DNA of 36,054 nucleotides from Candidatus Kurthia equi (GCA_018065935.1 JAGHSJ010000408.1:1-36054), one strand, 5' to 3'; shown: positions 17,405-25,967, counted from the first letter of the stretch. Numbers and translations: made by a program. The notes: a model not told the origin generated them from the letters alone.

Positions 17405-18112
17405 TTGAAAAATATTACGACCAATACATTAACGACCATTTTATTAGTGGCTATTTTATGCGTGTTAATTGAAGGCCTCTTATTTGAAAATGGATTTACA
17501 TTTATGGCGCTTTTAGGCGGCAGTTTTATTTATTTTTCAATGAAGCGCCAAAAGAAAAAAATGTTTTGGTTGGGAATCATATTTTTAGTAATTGCAGTCC
17601 TTTCCATGTGGAGTCTACGCATACTACTCGTAGCTACTGTTATTTATATTTTATGGAAGATGCGTAAAGGTGAACCGATTGAAATTAAATTCAATACGAT
17701 TCACCCCAATAAACGTTCTCAATCTCGCTATAAAAATCATACAAATAAAGTTTTTCGATTTGATGATTCGCCTATTGAATCGTATGCATGGAAAGATATG
17801 CATCTTCAAAATTTAGTAGGCGAATTGGTTATTGATGCAACTGAAACGATTCTACCAAAAGGAACATCATTTATTTCCATTCGACAAGGATTTGGTAAAG
17901 TAACCATCTATATCCCCTATGAAATTCCTGTTCGTATTCATTTCAATACCGTTATTGGTGAAGCTACTTTACTAAAGGAAAAATACCCTAGATTGTGGAA
18001 TGATGAGGCCCTTTCTATAAATGATGGCTATCATGATGAGCAAACGCCTACGCGTGAATTAATCATTACTACTTCCTCATTTTTCGGAGATTTGGAGGTC
18101 GTTCGTAAATGA
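17405..18112 (+). CDS. liaF: LiaF, inhibitor of the LiaSR two-component system
   Basis: A 235-residue membrane protein: hydrophobic helices in about residues 8-90, then a cytoplasmic beta-rich domain typical of LiaF (DUF2154), with LQNLVGELVIDAT and FGKVTIYIPYEIPVRIH. In Bacillus it keeps LiaS inactive in the absence of cell-wall stress. It starts at TTG (17405-17407), supported by AAGGAGGG eight bases upstream. Its stop overlaps the liaS ATG by four bases (ATGA), so the two are translationally coupled. Confidence 0.87.
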   Translation: MKNITTNTLTTILLVAILCVLIEGLLFENGFTFMALLGGSFIYFSMKRQKKKMFWLGIIFLVIAVLSMWSLRILLVATVIYILWKMRKGEPIEIKFNTIHPNKRSQSRYKNHTNKVFRFDDSPIESYAWKDMHLQNLVGELVIDATETILPKGTSFISIRQGFGKVTIYIPYEIPVRIHFNTVIGEATLLKEKYPRLWNDEALSINDGYHDEQTPTRELIITTSSFFGDLEVVRK

Positions 18113-19143
18113 CAAAACTTTTTATACGCACATTCAATTTTCTAATTCTTACGCTAGCCTTAGTTTTTTTAACGCTCTATCTGATTTGGGGAAATGATTT
18201 ACCACAATGGCAGTCACTTTATAAAAATCATTTTGAAGAAATGCCTTATGTCGCATGGATTGCAGTAGCATGCTTTAGCTTTAGCTTTTTTGCCGCGATT
18301 TGGGCAAGCTCAATTACAAAGCAAAAGGAACGAAAATTATTTAAAGAACTCGATAAAGTGTATCATGGCGAGCTCGATAAGGATTCTTTACGTCATTTGT
18401 CTAAGAAGAATCGTCAAGCTCTTCAAACACTTGATGAGCTCTTACAAACACAAAAAAAGAGTTTACAACGCATGACAAATGACAAAGCAAATAACCAAGA
18501 AAAGGCCGTACAAGAACGCTTAGTTGCCGAACGTCAACGCTTAGCACGTGAGCTTCATGATTCGGTATCGCAACAACTTTTTGCCGCTTCTATGCTATTA
18601 TCCGCAACGAATGAAACACTACAAGAAAAACTACCTGATGCAAATTTAAAACAACTGCAACAAACAGAAACAATTGTCCAACAAGCCCAATTAGAAATGC
18701 GCGCACTGTTATTACACTTACGTCCGATTGCCTTAAAAAATAAATCTCTAGCTCAAGGGATACAAGATTTATTAAATGAACTTCGTCAAAAGGTATTTTT
18801 TAATATTCAAGAACAACTAGAAGAAGTCCATTTACCAAAAGGTGCAGAAGATCATATTTTCCGTATTGCACAAGAAACGTTATCCAATACTTTACGTCAT
18901 GCGAAAGCGACAGAAGTACATCTCTTACTTGTAGAACGTGATGAAATGGTTATTTTCCGCATCCAAGATAATGGAGTTGGTTTTTCTATGCATGATGACC
19001 AACACGCGGGATCCTATGGCTTACGTAATGTAGAAGAACGCGCGATTGAAATCGGCGGTACATGTAAAATCGTCGCTATTCCTGATGAAGGAACGATTAT
19101 TGAAGTACAAATACCTGTAGAACAGGAGGAATCAACCCTATGA
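18109..19143 (+). CDS. liaS: Sensor histidine kinase LiaS
   Basis: NarL-type kinase of 344 residues with two N-terminal membrane helices (about 9-27 and 47-66) and only a short extracytoplasmic loop, the intramembrane-sensing layout. The HisKA_3 phospho-acceptor is H150 in ARELHDSVSQQ, followed by an ATPase domain with AQETLSNTLRHAKA (N-box), QDNGVGF and GSYGLRNVEERA. It partners the overlapping downstream regulator and the upstream LiaF to sense envelope stress. Coupled by ATGA overlaps on both sides. Confidence 0.9.
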   Translation: MTKLFIRTFNFLILTLALVFLTLYLIWGNDLPQWQSLYKNHFEEMPYVAWIAVACFSFSFFAAIWASSITKQKERKLFKELDKVYHGELDKDSLRHLSKKNRQALQTLDELLQTQKKSLQRMTNDKANNQEKAVQERLVAERQRLARELHDSVSQQLFAASMLLSATNETLQEKLPDANLKQLQQTETIVQQAQLEMRALLLHLRPIALKNKSLAQGIQDLLNELRQKVFFNIQEQLEEVHLPKGAEDHIFRIAQETLSNTLRHAKATEVHLLLVERDEMVIFRIQDNGVGFSMHDDQHAGSYGLRNVEERAIEIGGTCKIVAIPDEGTIIEVQIPVEQEESTL

Positions 19144-19781
19144 TTCGTATATTATTAGTCGATGATCATGAAATGGTACGGATTGGTGTATCTGCTTATT
19201 TACAAGCCCAAAGCGACATGGAAGTTGTTGCTGAAGCCGAAAATGGAAAAGAGGCCATTGAACAAGCACTTACACATCGTCCTGATATTATTTTAATGGA
19301 TATGGTCATGCCTGTAATGAATGGTGCAGAGGCCACTGCTGAAATAATTAAACAATGGCCTGAAGCCAAAATTATGATTGTGACCAGTTTTTTAGAAGAT
19401 GATAAAGTGTATCCTGCACTAGAAGCTGGTGCCATTAGCTATTTATTAAAAACGACGAATGCCAAACAAATTGCTGATGCTATTCGAACGACTTATTCAG
19501 GTACGCCGGTGTTAGAACCTGAGGTCACAAATAAAATGATGAAACGCATGCGTACTGGCTATGACAAACCTCTACATGAAGACTTAACTGAACGTGAGTA
19601 TGAGGTATTATTACTGATTTCTCAGGGCATGACTAATCAACAAATTGCCGAGCATTTATTTATTGCTTTAAAAACAGTAAAAACACATGTTAGTAATATT
19701 TTATCGAAGTTGGAAGTTCAAGATCGTACCCAAGCGGTTGTCTACGCTTTCTCACATGAGCTTGTACCTAAATCTACGTAA
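19140..19781 (+). CDS. liaR: Response regulator LiaR
   Basis: NarL/FixJ-type regulator of 213 residues. The receiver has D8, D9, the phospho-acceptor D54 (ILMDMVMP) and the conserved Lys in LLKTTNAKQ; the C-terminal LuxR-type helix-turn-helix is TEREYEVLLLISQGMTNQQ onward with the recognition helix around KTVKTHVSNIL. It is the output of the LiaFS pair, expected to activate liaIH. It is the last gene of the operon, four-base overlap with liaS, followed by a strong terminator. Confidence 0.9.
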   Translation: MIRILLVDDHEMVRIGVSAYLQAQSDMEVVAEAENGKEAIEQALTHRPDIILMDMVMPVMNGAEATAEIIKQWPEAKIMIVTSFLEDDKVYPALEAGAISYLLKTTNAKQIADAIRTTYSGTPVLEPEVTNKMMKRMRTGYDKPLHEDLTEREYEVLLLISQGMTNQQIAEHLFIALKTVKTHVSNILSKLEVQDRTQAVVYAFSHELVPKST

Positions 19782-19799
19782 TTTTTTGATAAACTAAAT

Positions 19800-19842
19800 A
19801 AAAAGGCAGAATCAGGCTCTATTTTGACTCTGCCTTTTTCTT
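19800..19842 (+). terminator. Terminator of the lia operon
   Basis: AAAAAGGCAGA (19800-19810) pairs with TCTGCCTTTTT (19829-19839), ending in a T-run. Confidence 0.85.
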
Positions 19843-19860
19843 ATACATGAAATCATTTCG

Positions 19861-19908
19861 TGACATATCTATGTCAGTTAACTATTTAAAGTTCGCTAAC
19901 TTTTTTAT
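19861..19908. promoter_or_regulatory. Palindromes upstream of the XRE-TPR regulator
   Basis: TGACAT-N4-ATGTCA (19861-19876) is an exact inverted repeat, and an imperfect repeat AGTTAAC with GCTAACT follows directly (about 19876-19902). A TATAAT at 19937-19942 lies between these and the gene. They are candidate operators; which protein binds them is not known. Confidence 0.35.
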
Positions 19909-19979
19909 ATGCTACGCTTTTTCCTACACCTTATATTATAATAAAACCATTACTCTTTATTTATTACAGAAAGGTCCTT

Positions 19980-21278
19980 ATGCTAAATTACAATCAAACG
20001 ATTAAAAATGAACGTATAAAACAGAACATGACGCAACAGTTTTTGGCTAAAGGTATTTGTTCTACCTCCTATTTAAGCAAGATTGAAAAAGAGCATGTTA
20101 TTCCTCGTAAACATATCCAAGACGCATTATTGCAACGATTAAATGTCGATGTAACAATGCTTAAAATATCGCAAGAAATTCACTTTCTAAAAGAATTACA
20201 CACAGCCTATCAGCAAGTCATTTTTATTAATAGTATTGAACACGCTCAAATTGCATGGAATCATTTTAATGAATTCAATATTGAATTTACAAAATTAGAA
20301 GATTTTTATTTATGTAATTTATATTTACAGCGCATTGCAATTATTGCCCAACAGCCTGTATTAGAATCAGATGAATTTTTAGATGCATTTGCTTCTATTT
20401 TAGATAATTTAGTACCAGAGCAACAATTTATTTATTTTGTAAACTGTAGCCATTATTTTTTATTAAACAAAAATCATGAAAAATCTGTTGCTTACTTAAA
20501 AAAAGCACAGCTCTTATTATTTGAAAATAAAGATGCATTCGAACCATGGCAGATTGGTGATTTTTATTTATTATCAAGTGCCGTTTATCATTCGATTTTC
20601 CAATATTCCATTGCGATTGCACAAGCAAATAATGCCGTAGAAATGTTCAAAAAGCTTGCTATACCTACACCTATTATTAGTAGTTATATACAATTAGGTA
20701 TTACAAATAATCGTGCAGGATTTAACGAACAAGCAAAAATTGCTTTTGAAAAAGCGTATAATTATGCCATTCAATCGGATAAAAAAGAATTTTATGGTCG
20801 TATTCTTCATAACTTAGGAAATACTTCCTCTCTTTTAGGCCAATCAAAAGAAGCCATTCAACATTATAAAAATTGTTTAAATTACCGAAAAGCATTTTAT
20901 TCTCACTTAAATACCATTCACTCAATCGTAAAAGAATACTCCAAACTAAATCAAAAAGCACAGATAAAAAAATGGTGTCATGATGCTTTGATGAAAATTG
21001 AAGAACATGCCGACCAATCTCAATTAAAAGGGTTTTACTATCATTTTCGTATTTATCAAATGATTCATGAGATTGAAGAATTAAATAATGATTTTATTGT
21101 CGAAGCCATTGATTACTTTTTACATCATAATGATTATCTTCATCTCCAAAAATACACCTATGTTATTGCTGAAGTTTATATGAAGCAAGGCGATTTCCAG
21201 CATGCCACTAAATATTTTAAATGCTCTAGTGAAATTGGCTTTAAAATTCAAAGTCGTAAGCATTGGCAAGATTTATAA
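19980..21278 (+). CDS. XRE-family regulator with TPR domain (RRNPP-like)
   Basis: A 432-residue protein with an N-terminal helix-turn-helix (about residues 6-58, including NMTQQFLAKGICSTSYLSKIEKE) followed by an all-helical tetratricopeptide array (about 65-430) with recognisable repeats such as ISSYIQLGITNNRAG and GRILHNLGNTSSLLGQ. This is the architecture of PlcR/NprR/Rgg-type quorum sensors, which bind short secreted peptides. No small peptide-precursor gene is visible next to it on either side, so peptide sensing is only a structural suggestion. The ATG follows GAAAGG. It has its own terminator and faces the two-component kinase gene. Confidence 0.8.
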   Translation: MLNYNQTIKNERIKQNMTQQFLAKGICSTSYLSKIEKEHVIPRKHIQDALLQRLNVDVTMLKISQEIHFLKELHTAYQQVIFINSIEHAQIAWNHFNEFNIEFTKLEDFYLCNLYLQRIAIIAQQPVLESDEFLDAFASILDNLVPEQQFIYFVNCSHYFLLNKNHEKSVAYLKKAQLLLFENKDAFEPWQIGDFYLLSSAVYHSIFQYSIAIAQANNAVEMFKKLAIPTPIISSYIQLGITNNRAGFNEQAKIAFEKAYNYAIQSDKKEFYGRILHNLGNTSSLLGQSKEAIQHYKNCLNYRKAFYSHLNTIHSIVKEYSKLNQKAQIKKWCHDALMKIEEHADQSQLKGFYYHFRIYQMIHEIEELNNDFIVEAIDYFLHHNDYLHLQKYTYVIAEVYMKQGDFQHATKYFKCSSEIGFKIQSRKHWQDL

Positions 21279-21345
21279 ATAACTTATTTCAAAATAAGAA
21301 GAGGCTAGGACAAAACATCTTCTTCTCTCTTTTAAAGTTCGAAAC

Positions 21346-21388
21346 AAAAAGCAGAACGCGCGATTGAAATGCGCGTTCTGCTTTTCTT
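21346..21388. terminator. Strong bidirectional terminator
   Basis: A 14-15-bp stem with AAAGCAGAACGCGC (21348-21361) pairing with GCGCGTTCTGCTTT (21371-21384), A-run before and T-run after. It separates the XRE-TPR gene from the convergent kinase gene. Confidence 0.85.
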
Positions 21389-21474
21389 ATTCTCAGGAGG
21401 TTTGTTATTTTCTATCCTTTATGCTCCAACCTCTTTTTTAGTATTGTAAGAGAAGTCTAGAAACTATTCACTAT

Positions 21475-23667
21475 TTATTTTTTAGGCTGTGTGACAACCA
21501 CTTTAAATAAATCCCCATCAATAGCTATGTTCATTTGCCCACCATGAATCTCTACAATTGATTGGGCAATAGCTAGCCCTAAGCCAGAGCCTTCTGTATG
21601 GCGAGATGCATCTGCACGTTTAAAGCGTTCATATAATTCTTCAACGGCTTCGCTAATTTCATATTTCGAAATATTTTTAATAGTGATTTGTACGGATGAA
21701 CCGACATCTTCTAATGTGACAAATACACGCGTGCCATCCATCGCATATTTAATCGCATTACTAATTAGATTATCTAGAACGCGCCAATACTTTTGTCCAT
21801 CAATATGTGCTGTGATTTCAGCCTCTGGTATAGCCACTTGGAATCGTACCCCTGATTTTTCAATCTCTTCTTCATATTCACCAAGTGCTTGCTGCAATAG
21901 TTGTGTGATATCCACATCTTGTTTTTGAATTTCTACATTACCTGAAGTCATTTTTGACACTTCGAATAAATCATCAATTAATGTTTTTAATCTCTGTGAT
22001 TTCTTATCAAGCACATCCACATACTGCGCTCTTTCTGCCTCAGTTAAATTTTCTTTTTTCAGCAACTCAGTATACGTAATAATGGAAGTAAGTGGTGTTC
22101 TTAAATCATGGCTCACATTGGTCACTAACTCCGTTTTTAAGCGTTCACTTTTATTTTGTTCTACCTGTGAGTTGTCAAAGCCTTCTTTCAACTGATTAAT
22201 ATACGTAGCATGCCCATTAAATTCTGAGTATCTTGATAAAGGAACTTTTTCATCACTATCGTACTTCACGATATTTTCTGTAGATTTCATAATTTTATTC
22301 AGCTGGCCAAGATCTTTAAAAAAGAAAATCGTTGTCGGAATAACAAAAATGATAAATAAAAAGATATAAAAAATCGGAATAAACGCACTTTGAATAAATT
22401 GTAGGGTAAATAAGAATCCAAAACCCGCCAAAAAGATAATAATTAAATATAAAATCACTTTCACAGTTAGTGACATTTTCAACGTTAAATCTTTCATAAC
22501 AGCTATTGTTTTTTTACAAAGCGAACTTTCCCAAAGCTTTTGTCTATCTTTAACTAGCTGTATAGCTGACATAAAGAATCGAATCGCCCATGCCATCAAC
22601 AACCAAATGCCAAAAGGTAATGTACATAAAATAATAAAATATTCGATGTCATACATAATTCCATTGGAAATAGTACTTTCAAAGCTTTCGGAAATAATGA
22701 GTGTGAGAGAAAATCCAAATATAAGTGCAAAAATAATACTAGCTACTTGGATTTCAATTGGCAAAATAGAGATTTTGTATGATTTGCAATTACGCCATAA
22801 TGTAATTGCCCCCACAATACCTAAAGCAATTCCTACGATCCATAATGTATATAAAGCTTTTTTTACAAATTCAAAGCGATTCGACATCATTTCTATTTCC
22901 GTACCTTTAACGGCTTCATCACTGATTGAAATCGATCCTATATATTTATCATTTGTTGTAGGAATATCATCATCAATTACCCGTTCATAATCAGAATAAT
23001 CTTGTGAATTTTGCAGGACATAGGCTAAATCATCACTTGAATTTATATCGTAAAATGCACCGTATTTTGCTGAATTATAATTTACTTTAAAAAAATTAGC
23101 GTTTTGTAAATCTCCGCCTTTTTCATTTACGCCCGTTCGCAAATTAGTGAGGCTATATGCAAAATACGGATATTGTTGATGTAAAGACTTAATATTACTT
23201 TCGATATCTGCATAATATTTTTTTAGAATTATTGTTTTTTCTTTAATGATTTTTTCTTTTACATAGTTTTCATCTTCAAAGTTACGTGTGATATCATTTA
23301 TTTTTTTATCACGCTCTGAAATTAATTTCTTTTCTACCTTCTTAGCCTTCACATCTCTTGCTTCAGCTATTTCTCCGCTATATTGATCTTCAATACTTGT
23401 TACTTGGTCCTTTAGAGATCCATATTGATTACGATAATCTTTTATTTCCTGCGAAGTAACCTTTATTGATTTAATTGCCTGTTCTTCAGATAAAACATTT
23501 AATTCATAATAATTTAATTGTGTTTTAAAATCGATTAACTTATCTTTAAACTGGCCTGTTTCTGTAAAGCTTTTATTATATGTGTCATGTTCAGCTATAT
23601 AGAGCACGCCAGCGATTAAAAAAATAGTCGCTGCTAATGATACAAATATTTTTTTAAATTTATCCAA
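21475..23667 (-). CDS. Sensor histidine kinase, VanS-like, multi-spanning
   Basis: A 730-residue kinase. One N-terminal membrane helix (about 8-25) is followed by a large extracytoplasmic region (to about 268) rich in Lys/Glu with coiled-coil character, then five more hydrophobic helices (about 270-290, 303-325, 343-368, 402-425, 428-452). The cytoplasmic part has the HisKA H-box NVSHDLRTPLTS (H520) and an ATPase domain with DNLISNAIKYA (N-box) and GSGLGLAIAQSIVEIHGG. The usual DxGxG box is replaced by a KNISKYEIS stretch, as in VanS-type kinases. It starts at a TTG (23665-23667) after TAGGGGCG. The signal is unknown. It is paired with the upstream OmpR-type regulator but separated by a peptide-coding gap. 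Confidence 0.9.
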   Translation of the reverse strand: MDKFKKIFVSLAATIFLIAGVLYIAEHDTYNKSFTETGQFKDKLIDFKTQLNYYELNVLSEEQAIKSIKVTSQEIKDYRNQYGSLKDQVTSIEDQYSGEIAEARDVKAKKVEKKLISERDKKINDITRNFEDENYVKEKIIKEKTIILKKYYADIESNIKSLHQQYPYFAYSLTNLRTGVNEKGGDLQNANFFKVNYNSAKYGAFYDINSSDDLAYVLQNSQDYSDYERVIDDDIPTTNDKYIGSISISDEAVKGTEIEMMSNRFEFVKKALYTLWIVGIALGIVGAITLWRNCKSYKISILPIEIQVASIIFALIFGFSLTLIISESFESTISNGIMYDIEYFIILCTLPFGIWLLMAWAIRFFMSAIQLVKDRQKLWESSLCKKTIAVMKDLTLKMSLTVKVILYLIIIFLAGFGFLFTLQFIQSAFIPIFYIFLFIIFVIPTTIFFFKDLGQLNKIMKSTENIVKYDSDEKVPLSRYSEFNGHATYINQLKEGFDNSQVEQNKSERLKTELVTNVSHDLRTPLTSIITYTELLKKENLTEAERAQYVDVLDKKSQRLKTLIDDLFEVSKMTSGNVEIQKQDVDITQLLQQALGEYEEEIEKSGVRFQVAIPEAEITAHIDGQKYWRVLDNLISNAIKYAMDGTRVFVTLEDVGSSVQITIKNISKYEISEAVEELYERFKRADASRHTEGSGLGLAIAQSIVEIHGGQMNIAIDGDLFKVVVTQPKK

Positions 23668-23797
23668 TATAGTTCGCCCCTAGCATTTTTAACTTGGCAA
23701 ATATTGTTGTGATATTTACTGATGAAGATTCTAAAAAAAGTTGTATACAATATGCTACGCTAATAATTGCTGTAATGACAGCAACAAGTGACCAAAT
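23660..23797 (-). other. Open frame for a 45-residue membrane peptide without a canonical start
   Basis: Between the response regulator stop and the kinase start this frame is open for 45 codons and encodes a strongly hydrophobic helix (IWSLVAVITAIISVAYCIQ) followed by a polar, lysine-containing tail. Its stop TAA (23660-23662) overlaps the kinase TTG start. AAGGA, next to the regulator stop, is placed before an ATT at 23795-23797; no ATG, GTG or TTG occurs in frame until codon 38. It may be a gene using a rare ATT start, a gene that has lost its start, or a product made by frameshifting from the regulator gene. Coding-like composition is seen; expression is inference. Confidence 0.4.
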
Positions 23798-23804
23798 AAC
23801 TTCC

Positions 23805-24503
23805 TTAGGATTTGTCGATTTTGTAGCCAACTCCCCACACCACCTTCACGTATTTCGGGTTTTTAGGATTCACTTCAATTTTTTCTCTAATTTTCCGAAT
23901 ATGAACTGCGACAATGTTATCTGCGTTATATGCTGTTTCTTTCCACACACGCTCATAGATCTCATCGATTGAGAAAACACGTCCAACATTTTCCATTAGC
24001 AATTGTGTAATTTTAAATTCTATCGGTGTTAATTTTACTTCTTCTCCATCTACCTTCACCTGTTTTGTATCTACATTTAAATTCAAGCCACCTACACTAA
24101 TTTCATTCGTCGGATTTATTTGTTCATATGTACCAAATAACATATAACGTCTAAGCTGCGATTTTACCCGTGCTAATAATTCCAATGGTCGAAATGGTTT
24201 CCCTATATAATCATCTGCTCCCATAGAAAGTCCCATAATTTTATCGGTTTCTTCTACTTTGGCACTTAACATGATAATTGGAATATTCTTTTGCTCACGA
24301 ATTTTAAATGTAGCGCCAATTCCGTCTAAATTTGGCATCATGACATCCATAATAATTAAATGTACTTCCTCTGTTTCAAGTACTTTCAATGCTTCTAATC
24401 CATCTTCGGCCTTTACTACATGATAGCCTTCATTTTTTAAATAAATTTCAATTCCATTACGTATGGACTCATCATCATCTGCTACTAAAATTGTGTACAC
24501 CAT
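23805..24503 (-). CDS. OmpR/PhoB-family response regulator, VanR-like
   Basis: A 232-residue two-domain regulator. The receiver has the acidic pair in VADDDES, the phospho-acceptor Asp in LIIMDVMMP and the Lys in IGKPFRP; the winged-helix output domain contains LTPIEFKITQLLMEN and ends in the typical WGVGYKI. The start at 24503 (MVYTILV) follows AAGGGGGAG; six more upstream codons are open but have no ribosome binding site. It is first in an operon with the kinase 137 bp downstream. Target genes are unknown; the EamA transporter gene upstream on the same strand is one candidate. Confidence 0.9.
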   Translation of the reverse strand: MVYTILVADDDESIRNGIEIYLKNEGYHVVKAEDGLEALKVLETEEVHLIIMDVMMPNLDGIGATFKIREQKNIPIIMLSAKVEETDKIMGLSMGADDYIGKPFRPLELLARVKSQLRRYMLFGTYEQINPTNEISVGGLNLNVDTKQVKVDGEEVKLTPIEFKITQLLMENVGRVFSIDEIYERVWKETAYNADNIVAVHIRKIREKIEVNPKNPKYVKVVWGVGYKIDKS

Positions 24504-24578
24504 CTTACTCCCCCTTGCCATACATTTACTATAATAAAAATTTATTAAGAGAATACTAGTAAAAAAATGAAGATTTTC

Positions 24579-25475
24579 TTAAGAAATCACTTTTTTATCT
24601 ATTGGATTATTTTTTCTTTTAAACGTAACAACAAGTATACCGCCTAATAACATCGCTACACCGAGCCAGGCAAGGGAAGATAAAGTTTCCCCTACTAAAA
24701 ATACACCTAATAGCGCTGCAGTTAAAGGTTCTCCTAAGGATAAAGTTACCGCAGCTGATGAAGAAATTTTTTGAAGCCCATTCAAAAATAAAATATAAGC
24801 TAAACTTGTTCCCAAAAAAGCCATCGTCATAATTGGTAACCAATTGCTTGATTGACCAATCCATTCAATCCCTAAAATGAGTGAAATCGGCAATAAAATC
24901 AAGCCGCAAATTGTGAACGTCATCGCAACTGCTGGTAAGGATTCCTCTTTTGCTATCAAAACTTTACTGACATTGGTATAACTCGCAAACATGAAACCTG
25001 CAAATAGAGCAAAAATAATACCAGATGGTACAATAATCGTTTCTCCAGAAGCGGTGAAAAGAAGTGTGCATCCAATAATAGATAAAACTGTTGCCAACAA
25101 CCAAGTGCGTCCTGGATTTTTTTTAAAGAACAGCCATTCAATTAAACCTGCAAAAATTGGAGAACTCCCAATGGTTACAACTGTCCCAACGGCCACTCCG
25201 GTTAAATTAACGGATGTGAAAAATAATGGTTGGAATAAAGCCATTGCTAATGCAGCAAAGAAAGTTTGTTTCCATGACCATTTTTTGAAATTTATTTTTT
25301 TCATAATAATTGCCAAAATTAATAATATACCGCCCCCAAGTAATGAGCGTGTCATCGCAATTGTAATCGGCTGAATACCATTCGTTAAATATGTTTGAGT
25401 TGTACCAACTGTGCCCCATAAAATAGCAGCCAATAGTACGAGTATGTATGATAATGAGCGTTGCACTATTTTCAT
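24579..25475 (-). CDS. EamA/DMT-family transporter
   Basis: A 298-residue integral membrane protein with about ten hydrophobic helices arranged as two EamA repeats (about 11-140 and 150-285). Conserved features include LAAILWGTVG in the first helix, GSSPIFAGLIEWLFF at the end of the first repeat, and SLGEPLTAALLGVFLVGE in the second. Family members export amino acids, nucleobases or metabolites; the substrate cannot be read from sequence. The ATG follows AAGGGGGATG. It is divergent from the small HTH gene, with overlapping promoters. Confidence 0.87.
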   Translation of the reverse strand: MKIVQRSLSYILVLLAAILWGTVGTTQTYLTNGIQPITIAMTRSLLGGGILLILAIIMKKINFKKWSWKQTFFAALAMALFQPLFFTSVNLTGVAVGTVVTIGSSPIFAGLIEWLFFKKNPGRTWLLATVLSIIGCTLLFTASGETIIVPSGIIFALFAGFMFASYTNVSKVLIAKEESLPAVAMTFTICGLILLPISLILGIEWIGQSSNWLPIMTMAFLGTSLAYILFLNGLQKISSSAAVTLSLGEPLTAALLGVFLVGETLSSLAWLGVAMLLGGILVVTFKRKNNPIDKKVIS

Positions 25476-25493
25476 CCCCCTTCATTATTCCTA

Positions 25494-25523
25494 AATATAC
25501 CAACTCCTCATGTATTGAGGCAA
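25494..25523 (-). promoter_or_regulatory. Promoter for the EamA transporter gene
   Basis: On the minus strand TTGCCT (25523-25518) and TATATT (25499-25494) are 18 bp apart, placed upstream of a good ribosome binding site. Its -35 overlaps the -35 of the divergent promoter. Confidence 0.5.
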
Positions 25524-25543
25524 GGTGGTCCTTCGCTTATAAT
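25515..25543 (+). promoter_or_regulatory. Promoter for the small HTH gene
   Basis: TTGAGG (25515-25520) and a consensus TATAAT (25538-25543), spacer 17 bp, 22 bp before the ATG. Confidence 0.7.
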
Positions 25544-25565
25544 AGAAGAAAAGGAGGGAACCTTT

Positions 25566-25796
25566 ATGTATAAATCAATAGCAGAAACAGCAAAAGATAT
25601 TAACATGCCTGAATCTCAGGTGATGCGCTATGTTTTAGAGGGCCGAATCCACTCCGTGCATGATGGCGATGAATTTTTAATTAATAGCCAACAATTCGAC
25701 ACTTATTTTGAGCAGCTCGAACAAGTAAAACACGAAATTGATATTTGGAAAAACACCCCAATCCCTGAAGACATCGATATTAAAGATGAAGATTAA
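25566..25796 (+). CDS. Small MerR/excisionase-like DNA-binding protein
   Basis: A 76-residue protein whose first 50 residues (SIAETAKDINMPESQVMRYVLEGRIHSV, then DGDEFLINSQQFDTYF) have the layout of an excisionase/MerR-type winged helix: a helix-turn-helix followed by a wing and the typical I/V-x-S/N-x-x-x-F-x-x-Y end. The acidic C-terminal tail is not conserved in that fold. The ATG at 25566 is chosen because AAGGAGGGAA lies nine bases upstream and the promoter fits a leader of about 15 nt. The overlapping divergent promoter with the EamA gene suggests it may regulate that transporter. No phage genes surround it. Confidence 0.7.
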   Translation: MYKSIAETAKDINMPESQVMRYVLEGRIHSVHDGDEFLINSQQFDTYFEQLEQVKHEIDIWKNTPIPEDIDIKDED

Positions 25797-25809
25797 TTTT
25801 TCAAACTAA

Positions 25810-25855
25810 AAAGAGAGAACCATTGCCTTCCTTTAGCACTGGTTCTCTCTTTATT
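25810..25855 (+). terminator. Terminator of the small HTH gene
   Basis: AAAGAGAGAACCA (25810-25822) pairs with TGGTTCTCTCTTT (25840-25852), followed by a short T/A tail. Confidence 0.8.
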
Positions 25856-25913
25856 ATACAGTTAAGTTATCTACACGAATGATTTTATCGTTGATTGTAC
25901 ACAATATTACTTC

Positions 25914-25933
25914 ATTATAATCCATGTTATAAT
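25914..25933. promoter_or_regulatory. Inverted repeat overlapping the promoter of the following gene
   Basis: ATTATAA (25914-25920) and TTATAAT (25927-25933) are an exact inverted repeat with a 6-bp spacer. Each arm also contributes to a TATAAT -10 hexamer (25916-25921 and 25928-25933). It may be an operator, or simply two -10 elements. Confidence 0.4.
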
Positions 25934-25967
25934 AAAGTAATGTAATAAATACTCGGAGGTACTACCT

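Noticed and set aside
25566-25796. Excisionase-like protein as a sign of an integrated element
   Set aside because: No integrase, phage genes, attachment-site repeats or tRNA are nearby; it is treated as a chromosomal regulator.
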